Source of the DNA: an uncultured Verrucomicrobiota bacterium
GTDB taxonomy: Bacteria; Verrucomicrobiota; Kiritimatiellia; RFP12; UBA1067
Length of the DNA: 12,380 nucleotides
Assembly: GCA_946631535.1 (NCBI GenBank)
Contig: CAMPAF010000049.1
Coordinates: 1-12,380 of the forward strand
Direction: 5' to 3'
A program made the position numbers and the translations under genes. The notes under the pieces are model-generated. The model had not been told where the DNA came from. It searched no databases and worked only from the letters and a program-made list of their open reading frames with translations. This document shows positions 1-6,849 of the stretch, in pieces (positions within the stretch are counted from its first letter, which is position 1; every line of letters starts with the position of its first letter).

Positions 1-1636
1 GGAGACGTACCTGAAGGACACCTACGGCGTGACGGTGTACCAGGAACAGGTGATGCTTCTCTCGCGCCTCCTGGGTGGCTTCACCCGCGGCGAGTCGGAC
101 AAGCTCCGCAAGGCGATGGGCAAGAAGCAACTCGCCGTGATGGAGGAGCTGAAGGTCAAGTTCGTGGAGGGGTGCCTCAAGAACGAGAAGTTCCGCATCG
201 ACAAGTGGAAGGACGAAAAGGAGGCGCGCAAGCTCATCGACAAGATATGGGACGACTGGAAGGCGTTCGCGAGCTACGCGTTCAACAAGTCGCACGCCGT
301 GTGCTACGCCTGGGTCGCCTACCAGACCGGCTACCTGAAGGCGCACTACCCGGCCGAATTCATGTGTGCGCAGATCTCGTCCGAAATCGGTAACTTCGAC
401 AAGCTGCCCGGCTTCGTCGCGGAGGCGGCGGCGATGGGGCTAGAGGTGCGTCCGCCGGACGTGAACGAGGCATACGCGCGTTTCACGCCTGTGAAGGGAG
501 AGAAGGCGATCCGCTTCGGCCTCGCCGGCGTGAAGGGCGTAGGGGCCGTTGCCGCGGATGACATCGTGGCCGAGCGCGAGAGGAACGGCCCGTACAAGGG
601 CCTCATGGACCTCGCGACGCGCCTCGCGGGCGCGACCACCGTCAACAAGCGCGTGCTCGAGAACCTCGTGAAGTGCGGCGCGTTCGACGAGCTCGCGCGC
701 GCATCCGGCTTCCATCGCGCGCGCTACTTCAACAACATCGACTTCGTCGTCAAGCGCGCGGCCCAGCGCGGCCGGGAGAAGGCCAGCGGACAGATGGACA
801 TGTTCGGCATGCTCGCGCCGGAGGAGGACACGAGCGACGCGGGGCTGCCGGACTGCCCGAAGTGGCCGTCGTCGCAGTGCTTCAAGGACGAGCGCGACCT
901 TACCGGCATCTACATGACCGGCCACCCGCTCGGCGCGTACGCGCGCGTGCTGGAGTCGCTCTCCACATTCAAGATCGCAGAGCCGCCGGAGATCCCGTTC
1001 ATGGAGGAGGTGGGCGCGGACCGTCCGCTCCGCGTGGCCGTGCGCCTGGGCGGCATGCTGAAGGCCTGCACGGTGCGCATGAGCAAGCCCAAGAAGGAGG
1101 GCGACGTGCCGCAGCCGTGGGCGATCCTCGTCCTGGACGACGGCGAGAACGAGATGGAGGCGCTCGCGTTCGCGAAGACGTTCGCGAAGTACAAGGAATG
1201 GCTGCCGGAGGCCGTGGACCAGCCGGTCCTCCTCTGCGGCGAGCTTGCGCACCGCACCAACCGCGAGACGCGCGCGGAGGAGCCGGACATCCAGTTCGTC
1301 GTGCGCGAGGCGTATCCGCTCGCGACCGGCCTCAAGAAGTTCTCGACGGCGCTGCACGTCTCCATGCGCTACGCCGATCCTGCGCTGATGGAGCGCACTG
1401 CCGCGCTGAAGTCGCTTGCGGCGGCGCATCCGGGCCCGGTCAAGGTCGTGCTCGACCTCTCGTGGCCGAACGGCGTCGTCACGGAGATCGATTCCGCCAT
1501 CGAAGGCGTGGAGCTGACGGAGGAGTTCCTGATGGAGCTGACCCGCATGCAGAAGGGCGACCCGTACCGCCTGAAGGCGATCAAGGAAATCTTCCTCGAA
1601 CCTCCCGAGCCGCGCCGCTGGGAGAGAGACAAGTAG
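1..1636 (+). CDS. dnaE: DNA polymerase III subunit alpha, C-terminal part (5' end outside window)
   Basis: Replicative polymerase catalytic subunit. The gene enters from the left edge already in frame (first full codon at 2) and ends with TAG at 1634-1636, so 544 C-terminal residues are visible out of roughly 1100-1200 usual for the family. The opening stretch TYGVTVYQEQVM and the later AFNKSHAVCYAWVAYQ and LKAHYPAEFM are signature motifs of the C-family fingers/beta-binding region. A helix-hairpin-helix segment follows (RFGLAGVKGVG, about visible residues 170-230). The GHPLGAY motif comes next, and then an OB-fold-like beta segment around visible residues 340-420 (starting near GGMLKACTVRMS). 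The last 100 or so residues would be the tau-binding region in DnaE1-type enzymes. There is no sign of frameshift or of a PolC architecture. The promoter of the next gene begins 17 nt after the stop. Family assignment is firm; the subtype is inferred. Confidence 0.97.
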   Translation, partial: ETYLKDTYGVTVYQEQVMLLSRLLGGFTRGESDKLRKAMGKKQLAVMEELKVKFVEGCLKNEKFRIDKWKDEKEARKLIDKIWDDWKAFASYAFNKSHAVCYAWVAYQTGYLKAHYPAEFMCAQISSEIGNFDKLPGFVAEAAAMGLEVRPPDVNEAYARFTPVKGEKAIRFGLAGVKGVGAVAADDIVAERERNGPYKGLMDLATRLAGATTVNKRVLENLVKCGAFDELARASGFHRARYFNNIDFVVKRAAQRGREKASGQMDMFGMLAPEEDTSDAGLPDCPKWPSSQCFKDERDLTGIYMTGHPLGAYARVLESLSTFKIAEPPEIPFMEEVGADRPLRVAVRLGGMLKACTVRMSKPKKEGDVPQPWAILVLDDGENEMEALAFAKTFAKYKEWLPEAVDQPVLLCGELAHRTNRETRAEEPDIQFVVREAYPLATGLKKFSTALHVSMRYADPALMERTAALKSLAAAHPGPVKVVLDLSWPNGVVTEIDSAIEGVELTEEFLMELTRMQKGDPYRLKAIKEIFLEPPEPRRWERDK

Positions 1637-1647
1637 GGAAGTCAGCA

Positions 1648-1662
1648 GGCGCATTGTGCGCC
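1648..1662 (+). other. Perfect 6-bp hairpin after dnaE, overlapping a -35 box
   Basis: GGCGCA (1648-1653) and TGCGCC (1657-1662) form a perfect inverted repeat with a TTG loop. It lies 11 nt after the dnaE stop codon. No T-run follows, so it is not a convincing intrinsic terminator. It overlaps the proposed -35 element (1654-1659), so it could instead be an operator half-site pair. Function is undecided. Confidence 0.4.
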
Positions 1663-1682
1663 GCCGCGCCGTATGATATAAT
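1654..1682 (+). promoter_or_regulatory. Sigma70-type promoter, leaderless start for the beta-CASP gene
   Basis: TTGTGC (-35, 1654-1659), a 17-nt spacer, then a perfect TATAAT (-10, 1677-1682). The ATG of the next gene begins at 1689, only 6 nt past the -10, which is where transcription would start. No Shine-Dalgarno sequence can be seen between -10 and ATG, so the transcript would begin at or within a nucleotide or two of the start codon. Confidence 0.7.
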
Positions 1683-1688
1683 TGGCGC

Positions 1689-3089
1689 ATGAAAATTACA
1701 TTCTACGGCGCGGCGCAGACTGTCACGGGGTCCATGCACCTCGTGGAAACGAACGGCAAGCGTATTCTGCTCGATTGCGGGCTATACCAGGGACACCGAA
1801 AGGAAGCTTTCGAGATCAACCGGAACATTCCCTTCGATGCCACGAAGATCGACGCGGTTGTCCTTTCCCATTCGCACATCGACCACTCCGGCAACCTGCC
1901 GCAGCTCGTGCGGCACGGGTTTCGCGGGAAGGTCTATGCTCGCCCGGAGGCCGTGGACCTCTGCGGGATTCTCCTGCGCGACTCCTGCTTCCTGCAGCAG
2001 CGCGACCTGGAGTACGTCAACAAGAAGCGCCGCCAGCAGGGCAAGCATCTCTTCGAGCCGCTGTACACCGAGGAGGACATCGACACGCTCATGCCGATGA
2101 TGTCGCCGGTGCCGCTCTACGCGCGGCGCGAGATATTCCCCGGCGTGACGCTAGAGTTCAGCAACGCCGGCCACATCCTCGGAAGCGCGCTCGTGACGCT
2201 GGACGTGGGTGGCGGCGCGTACCGTCGTCATAGGCTGCTCTTCTCAGGCGACCTCGGCCAGCCAAACCAGCCGATCCTTCGCCACTACGACTACCCGCAG
2301 GACGCCGACATCCTGATGATCGAGTCCACGTACGCCGACCGCCTGCATCCTTCGGCTGACGACGTGGAAGGCCGCCTCAAGGGGTACATCGACGACATCA
2401 TCCAGCAGAAGTCCAAGCTCATCATCCCGGCATTCTCCGTCGGCCGTACGCAGCAGATCCTCTACTACCTCAACCGACTTCTTGCGGCAGGGCGCATCCG
2501 TCAGATTCCCGTCTTCATCGATTCGCCGCTCTCGCAGAAGGCTACAGGGATCTACGAAAAGGCGAAGGACTGCTACAACCCTGAGGCGCAGGACCTGCTG
2601 CAGGTGGGCGTAAATCCGCTCACGTTCCCCGGGCTGCAGTATGTCGAGACGCCGCAGCAGTCGATGTCCCTGAACGAGCTTCGCGGGCCGATGGTCATCA
2701 TCGCGGCGAGCGGCATGTGCGAAGGCGGGCGAGTGGTGCACCACTTGAAGGCCTCGGTGGGCGATCCGCGCAACATCGTGCTCATCGTCGGCTTCCAAGC
2801 GGAAGGCACGCTCGGACGGCGGCTCGTGGAACACACGGAGAAGAAGGTCAAGATTCTCGGCGAGGAGTGCGACCTGGAGGCGCGCGTCCAGACCATCAAC
2901 GCGCTCTCGGCGCATGCCGACCGCAACGGACTGATGGACTGGTTCGACGGCGTGGGCAAGAACGTGAAGCGCGCGTTCGCGGTGCATGGCGAGCCGGACC
3001 GCGTGGAGAAGATGGTGGAGCTGCTCAAGGAGCACGGCTGTCCGTCGGCCGTCGCGCCCGTGAAGGGTCAGACCTTCGTGATCGACTGA
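1689..3089 (+). CDS. Beta-CASP metallo-beta-lactamase-fold ribonuclease (CPSF73/YSH1-like family)
   Basis: A 466-residue two-metal nuclease of the MBL/beta-CASP family, probably cytoplasmic and acting on RNA. All expected motifs are present in order: HSHIDH at residues 61-66 (motif 2, Zn ligands), GHILGSA with His162 (motif 3), SGDLG with Asp188 (motif 4), then beta-CASP motifs ESTYADR near 212-218, PAFSVGRTQQ, a SGMCEGGR segment and LSAHAD, with a terminal VHGE. The length matches the family's usual 450-470 residues, with no KH or other added domains. Bacterial members are annotated as MBL-fold RNA hydrolases or exonucleases. The exact substrate is unknown and no specific symbol is justified. 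The start at 1689 fits the family N-terminus (MKITFYGAAQTVTGS) and the promoter 6 nt upstream. The next gene starts 26 nt later and is probably co-transcribed. Confidence 0.95.
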   Translation: MKITFYGAAQTVTGSMHLVETNGKRILLDCGLYQGHRKEAFEINRNIPFDATKIDAVVLSHSHIDHSGNLPQLVRHGFRGKVYARPEAVDLCGILLRDSCFLQQRDLEYVNKKRRQQGKHLFEPLYTEEDIDTLMPMMSPVPLYARREIFPGVTLEFSNAGHILGSALVTLDVGGGAYRRHRLLFSGDLGQPNQPILRHYDYPQDADILMIESTYADRLHPSADDVEGRLKGYIDDIIQQKSKLIIPAFSVGRTQQILYYLNRLLAAGRIRQIPVFIDSPLSQKATGIYEKAKDCYNPEAQDLLQVGVNPLTFPGLQYVETPQQSMSLNELRGPMVIIAASGMCEGGRVVHHLKASVGDPRNIVLIVGFQAEGTLGRRLVEHTEKKVKILGEECDLEARVQTINALSAHADRNGLMDWFDGVGKNVKRAFAVHGEPDRVEKMVELLKEHGCPSAVAPVKGQTFVID

Positions 3090-3100
3090 TGCGAAAAGGA

Positions 3101-3106
3101 AGCAAG
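3101..3106 (+). promoter_or_regulatory. Ribosome binding site deciding the start of the MurU-AmgK fusion
   Basis: An AAGGAA-type Shine-Dalgarno sequence sits about 6-9 nt before the ATG at 3116. An in-frame ATG at 3089 overlaps the upstream TGA, but has no purine-rich site before it and would add nine residues (MRKGSKEYS) not expected before a Rossmann-like nucleotidyltransferase strand. The start at 3116 is therefore preferred. Confidence 0.6.
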
Positions 3107-3115
3107 GAATACTCG

Positions 3116-4954
3116 ATGGACACTGGAAAAGGCATCAAGAAGGCGATTGTGCTGGCGGCAGGGCTGGGGACGCGCCTGCGTCCGCTCACGTTTGTGCGGC
3201 CCAAGCCGCTCCTCCCGATATGGGGCGTGCCGATGCTCGAACGCGTCGTGCGGATGCTTGAGACGTGGGGCGTCACAGAGATAGCGGTCAACGCGCACTG
3301 GCTCGCGCCGCAGGTGGCGCGCTGGGCGTCGGAGCGCAAGGGCAAGGCGTCGATCCTCGTCTCGCGCGAGGAGGAGATACTTGGGACCGGCGGAGTGCTG
3401 CGTCCGCTGGAGGGCTTCATCGGCGGCGAGCCGTTCTGGCTCGTGAACGGCGACATCGTGATCGACGGGCTGAAGCCGGAACCTATCCTCAAGGCGTTCG
3501 CGGCGTCAGGCGACTTCGCGGGCTGCTGGATTTCCGAGAACTTCGGGCCGCGCACGATCGAGGCCGACCACGATGGGCACGTCTGCAACTGGAAGAGCGA
3601 CGTTCCGGGCGACTACGGCACATACACCTACTGCGGGTGCGCGCTACTTTCTTCGGATGTGGTCAAGTATCTGCCCGAGACGAAGTTCTGCTCGATCGTG
3701 CAGGCGTACGAGAAGGCGATGATGACGGACGCGCGCTTCGTGGTGGGGACAGACCCCGAAGGGGCGTATTGGGCGGATGCCGGAACGCTCGAGAGCTATC
3801 TGGAGGCACATGCCGCGCTTGATCCTGACAGGTTCGAAGACAACCCGAACGTCATCTTCGAGGGCGTCAAGCTGCTGGACACCGCCGATCTCGCTGGGTG
3901 CGTGGTGACGGGCGGAATGGTTGGCGGCACTTTCGAGCAAACCGCCCTCGTGGGCGTGGACCAGATAGGCAACGCGCCGCTTGCGGCCTTGGCGGAGGCG
4001 CTCGGCTGGAAGCCCGAGGACACCGCGGCTGTGTTCCTGGGGGCGCGCGGGAGCGACCGTTCGTTCTGGCGGTTCGTCCATGGCGACGACCGTGCGATCG
4101 CCATACAGTACGACGACGCGGCGCGGCCCGAGAACGCGCGCTACGCCTCTCATGCGCGGCTGCTCGATGCGTCCGGCGTGCCGGTGCCGCGCGTGCTGGC
4201 GGACCTTCCCGAGAAGAAGGTGCTGGCGCTCGAGGACTGCAACGGCGATTCGCTTGAGACGCGCGCTGCCAAGAAGGGCGTCGACCTGGTGAAGCTCTAC
4301 GCGCCGGTTGTGAAGGCGCTCCGCACGATGCACGAGCAGGGTACGGAGCGCGCGCTCGACGTGCCGCTGGAACCTTCCTTCGGCCCCGACCTCTACGCCT
4401 GGGAACGCGACCTCTTCGAGAAGTTCTGCGTGAAGGAACGCTACGGCTACGAGAAGCTGCCCGACGACGTGCGCGCGGACCTCGAGGCCGTGGCTGCGGA
4501 ACTCGCGCGCCAGCGGCCAGTGCTGGTGCACCGCGACTTCCAGAGTTCGAACGTGCTGTACCGTCCGGACGGTTCGTTCGCGTTCATCGACTTCCAGGGG
4601 ATGCGTCTAGGCGCGGCGGCGTACGACCTCGCCTCGCTCCTCTACGATCCGTACGTGCCGCTGGACGAGAAGGCGCGGACGGCGCTCGCGCGCCTGTATC
4701 CCGTGGACCGCCTCGCCTACGGCGCGGTGCAGCGTCTCGTGCAGGCGCTTGGCGCGTTCGGCAGGCTCGCGTCCGTCGGGCAGCCGCAGTTCGAGCGGCA
4801 CATCCCGCGCGCTCTCGGCAACCTGCTCGCGGCGGCGGACGAGGCGGACCTCGATGCGCTTGGCGGCTTCGTGGAGGACCTGATCGCCAAGGAGGAGATC
4901 CGCCTCGGCCATTTCCACCATCACCATCACGACGACGAAGAAGACGATTCGTAG
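3116..4954 (+). CDS. Bifunctional sugar-1-phosphate nucleotidyltransferase / aminosugar kinase fusion (MurU-AmgK-like)
   Basis: A 612-residue fusion. Residues about 8-235 are a nucleotidyltransferase: AIVLAAGLGTRLRPLT (10-25) is the nucleotide-binding signature, PKPLLPI follows, ILGTGGV is at 88-94, LVNGD at 109-113 (Asp113 is the likely metal ligand), and YWADAGTLESYLEA closes the domain, as in MurU. Residues about 240-275 look like a short hexapeptide/beta-helix linker. Residues about 300-560 are an APH/choline-kinase fold: HRDFQSSN at 472-479 gives catalytic Asp474 and Asn479, and IDFQ contains Asp492. The DFQ...YDLASLLYDPY stretch resembles AmgK. In Pseudomonas, AmgK phosphorylates MurNAc/GlcNAc at C1 and MurU makes the UDP-sugar, bypassing de novo synthesis. 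One chain doing both steps is inferred here. Another sugar (for example a heptose or capsule sugar) is possible. The C-terminus is an odd His/acid tail. Confidence 0.82.
   Translation: MDTGKGIKKAIVLAAGLGTRLRPLTFVRPKPLLPIWGVPMLERVVRMLETWGVTEIAVNAHWLAPQVARWASERKGKASILVSREEEILGTGGVLRPLEGFIGGEPFWLVNGDIVIDGLKPEPILKAFAASGDFAGCWISENFGPRTIEADHDGHVCNWKSDVPGDYGTYTYCGCALLSSDVVKYLPETKFCSIVQAYEKAMMTDARFVVGTDPEGAYWADAGTLESYLEAHAALDPDRFEDNPNVIFEGVKLLDTADLAGCVVTGGMVGGTFEQTALVGVDQIGNAPLAALAEALGWKPEDTAAVFLGARGSDRSFWRFVHGDDRAIAIQYDDAARPENARYASHARLLDASGVPVPRVLADLPEKKVLALEDCNGDSLETRAAKKGVDLVKLYAPVVKALRTMHEQGTERALDVPLEPSFGPDLYAWERDLFEKFCVKERYGYEKLPDDVRADLEAVAAELARQRPVLVHRDFQSSNVLYRPDGSFAFIDFQGMRLGAAAYDLASLLYDPYVPLDEKARTALARLYPVDRLAYGAVQRLVQALGAFGRLASVGQPQFERHIPRALGNLLAAADEADLDALGGFVEDLIAKEEIRLGHFHHHHHDDEEDDS
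4910..4951 (+). other. Natural His-rich then acidic C-terminal tail (HFHHHHHDDEEDDS)
   Basis: The last 14 codons of the fusion gene (residues 599-612) encode six His in seven positions, followed by six consecutive Asp/Glu and a Ser. CAC and CAT alternate, so this is not a simple nucleotide slippage product. The composition suggests divalent metal binding (Ni, Zn, Co), but no function follows from sequence alone. Confidence 0.85.
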
Positions 4955-4956
4955 GA

Positions 4957-4985
4957 TTGGACACCTGCGGCGGATATGGTAAAAT
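4957..4985 (+). promoter_or_regulatory. Sigma70-type promoter, leaderless start for the carboxyltransferase gene
   Basis: TTGGAC (-35, 4957-4962), a 17-nt spacer, and TAAAAT (-10, 4980-4985). The ATG at 4993 lies 7 nt after the -10, so transcription is predicted to begin at or next to the start codon. No Shine-Dalgarno sequence is present. The promoter starts 3 nt after the stop of the fusion gene. Confidence 0.68.
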
Positions 4986-4990
4986 ATCCG
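4971..4990. promoter_or_regulatory. 7-bp perfect dyad spanning the -10 box (candidate operator)
   Basis: CGGATAT (4971-4977) and ATATCCG (4984-4990) are perfect inverted repeats separated by 6 nt. The right half covers most of the -10 element and the predicted start region. A protein bound here would block RNA polymerase. A small hairpin is unlikely to matter because the site is mostly upstream of the predicted +1. Confidence 0.45.
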
Positions 4991-4992
4991 TC

Positions 4993-6849
4993 ATGAAAAA
5001 CGCCACCCTGAAGAAGGTCCGAATCACCGACACGACCCTGCGTGACGCCCACCAGTCCCTGTGGGCCACGCGCATGCGGACAGACGACATCCTCAAGATC
5101 GCCGAGGCGATCGACAACGCCGGCTACTATTCGCTAGAATGCTGGGGCGGCGCCACGTTCGACGTGTGCATGCGCTTCCTGCGCGAGAATCCGTGGGAAC
5201 GCCTGCGCCAGATCAAGGCCGTCTGCAAGAAGACGCCGCTCCAGATGCTTCTGCGCGGGCAGAACATCCTCGGCTACAAGCACTATCCGGACGACATCGT
5301 CGAGCGCTTCGTGGCCCTCGCCTGCGAGAACGGCATGGACATCTTCCGCGTGTTCGACGCGCTCAACGACCCCCGCAACCTGGAGAAGGCCATCGCGAGC
5401 GTGAAGAAGTACGGCGGCCACGCGCAGGGCACGATCTCCTACACCACCTCGCCAGTCCACACCGTGGCGGCCTACGTGAAGCTCGCCAAGGAGCAGGAGG
5501 CGATGGGCATCGACTCGCTCGCCATCAAGGACATGGCGGGCATCCTCACGCCCGGCGCGGCCCGCGAGCTCGTGGGCGCTCTCGTGAAGGCGCTCCCCGA
5601 GATACCGATCCAGGTGCATTCGCACATGACGAGCGGCATGGCGGCGGCCATGTATCTTGCCGCCGTGGAGGCGGGCGCGGGCTGCGTGGACTGCGCGATC
5701 TCCACGATGTCCAGCTTCAGCTCGCAGCCGCCGTGCGAGTCGATGGTGACGATCCTCGAGAGCGAGGGCTACGACACTGGCCTCGACCAGAAGAAGCTCG
5801 CCGAGATCAACGCCTACTTCCGCGAGCTGAAGGCGAAGCGCCAGCCCGCGTCCACGGCGAAGGTGGAGCCGGTGGACGCCGGCGTGCTCGTCCACGCGAT
5901 CCCCGGCGGCATGATCTCCAACCTCCGCAGCCAGCTCGCCCAGCAGGGCGCGCTGGACCGTCTGCCCGAGGTGCTGGAGGAGCTGCCGCGCACGCGAGCT
6001 GACATGGGCTATCCTCCGCTCGTCACGCCCACCAGCCAGATCGTCGGCGTGCAGAGCGTCCTCAACGTCCTCGGCGGCAAGCGCTACGGCATGGTGACTG
6101 ACGAGACGAAGCACTACGCCGCCGGCTACTACGGCCGCACGCCCGCGCCGATCGAAAAGAAGCTGCAGAAGAAGCTCGTCGGCGACCTCAAGCCCATCAC
6201 ATGCCGTCCGGCGGACCTCCTAAAGCCTGGCCTCGCGGCTGCGGCGAAGGAGATCCCGGCCAAGTTCATCAAGGCAGAGGAGGACATTCTAAGCTACTGC
6301 CTCTTCCCGGAAGTGGCGCTCGGCTACTTCAAGTGGCGCGCGCAGCCTGCCGACGCGAAGGATCCGATTCCTGCCGACCTGGAGATGAAAGGTGAAGAGG
6401 GAAAGGTGAAAGGTGAGGTTGCCGCTGTCGATCCAGAGACTGCCAAGTTCGCGCAGATCGGCAAGGCATTCGCTGCGCTCATGGCCGCCTGCGGAGGCGC
6501 GAACCTTAAGGACTCTAACGGCCTTAAGGACCTTAAAGACTCTATGGACCTTAAGGACGTTAAAGACACTAAGGACGTTAAGGACGTTAAAGACACTAAG
6601 GGCTCTAAGGCCGCCGAAGGCACGCCCGTCCTGGCGCCCTTGAACGGCACGTTCTACCGGAGCGCGGGTCCCGGCAAGCCGGAGATGGCTAAGGATGGCG
6701 ATTCCGTGAAGAGCGGCGCGCCGGTCTGCATCGTCGAGGCCATGAAGCTGTTCAATCCGATCAAGGCCACGGCCAACGGCAAGATCGCCTTCCTCGTCGA
6801 GCACGGCAAGCCGGTGACCAAGGGCCAGACCCTGGCCGTCATCGCCTAA
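4993..6849 (+). CDS. Biotin-dependent carboxyltransferase (pyruvate carboxylase subunit B / oxaloacetate decarboxylase alpha type) with fused biotinyl domain
   Basis: A 618-residue protein. Residues about 8-270 are a DRE-TIM/HMGL-like barrel: ITDTTLRDAHQS (11-22, metal ligand Asp13), LRGQN, FRVFDALND and the carbamylated-lysine motif AIKDMAGIL (Lys179), plus the HSHMTSG metal site (His209, His211). The PycB/OadA C-terminal domain follows to about 460. A repeat-built linker spans about 465-545, and the biotinyl domain about 548-618 has VEAMKL with biotin lysine 585. It transfers a carboxyl group between biotin and pyruvate/oxaloacetate. Direction and partner cannot be read from the window, because neither a biotin carboxylase nor OadB/OadG genes are present. 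The biotinyl domain looks like AccB (GTFYRS, a short SAGPGKP thumb, CIVEAMK) rather than a usual OadA domain. An in-frame TTG at 4957 was rejected because it is the -35 box and the family N-terminus begins at 4993. Confidence 0.93.
   Translation: MKNATLKKVRITDTTLRDAHQSLWATRMRTDDILKIAEAIDNAGYYSLECWGGATFDVCMRFLRENPWERLRQIKAVCKKTPLQMLLRGQNILGYKHYPDDIVERFVALACENGMDIFRVFDALNDPRNLEKAIASVKKYGGHAQGTISYTTSPVHTVAAYVKLAKEQEAMGIDSLAIKDMAGILTPGAARELVGALVKALPEIPIQVHSHMTSGMAAAMYLAAVEAGAGCVDCAISTMSSFSSQPPCESMVTILESEGYDTGLDQKKLAEINAYFRELKAKRQPASTAKVEPVDAGVLVHAIPGGMISNLRSQLAQQGALDRLPEVLEELPRTRADMGYPPLVTPTSQIVGVQSVLNVLGGKRYGMVTDETKHYAAGYYGRTPAPIEKKLQKKLVGDLKPITCRPADLLKPGLAAAAKEIPAKFIKAEEDILSYCLFPEVALGYFKWRAQPADAKDPIPADLEMKGEEGKVKGEVAAVDPETAKFAQIGKAFAALMAACGGANLKDSNGLKDLKDSMDLKDVKDTKDVKDVKDTKGSKAAEGTPVLAPLNGTFYRSAGPGKPEMAKDGDSVKSGAPVCIVEAMKLFNPIKATANGKIAFLVEHGKPVTKGQTLAVIA
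6388..6416 (+). repeat. Three copies of AAAGGTGA in the interdomain linker
   Basis: AAAGGTGA occurs at 6388-6395, 6402-6409 and 6409-6416. It is translated as EMKGEEGKVKGEV within the linker between carboxyltransferase and biotinyl domains. The A-rich codons contrast with the GC-rich flanks. Confidence 0.7.
6505..6612 (+). repeat. Twelve-unit 9-nt tandem repeat encoding (L/S/V/T)-K-D triplets
   Basis: Twelve consecutive 9-nt units, consensus NTT/NCT-AAR-GAC, read in frame as LKD, SNG, LKD, LKD, SMD, LKD, VKD, TKD, VKD, VKD, TKG, SKA. They form a charged, probably flexible linker before the biotinyl domain (residues 505-540). Codons CTT, GTT, TCT and ACT dominate here, whereas the rest of the gene prefers codons ending in C or G. 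This points to a distinct origin for the segment. Confidence 0.9.

Noticed and set aside
440..1690. Long minus-strand open frame opposite dnaE
   Set aside because: Same GC-bias shadow, low-complexity Arg/Leu-rich product, and dnaE on the plus strand is unambiguous.
3089..3115. Alternative ATG overlapping the beta-CASP stop (ATGA) as start of the fusion gene
   Set aside because: In frame, but with no ribosome site; ATG 3116 has AAGGAA at good spacing and fits the family N-terminus better. It remains possible by translational coupling.
4957..4992. In-frame TTG at 4957 as the start of the carboxyltransferase
   Set aside because: It coincides with the -35 element, lacks a ribosome site and would add 12 residues not seen in the family.
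6413..6643. Open frame over the linker repeat giving a Leu-Arg-Thr periodic peptide
   Set aside because: A 9-nt repeat is open and periodic in every frame; the frame joining the carboxyltransferase to the biotinyl domain is the real one.
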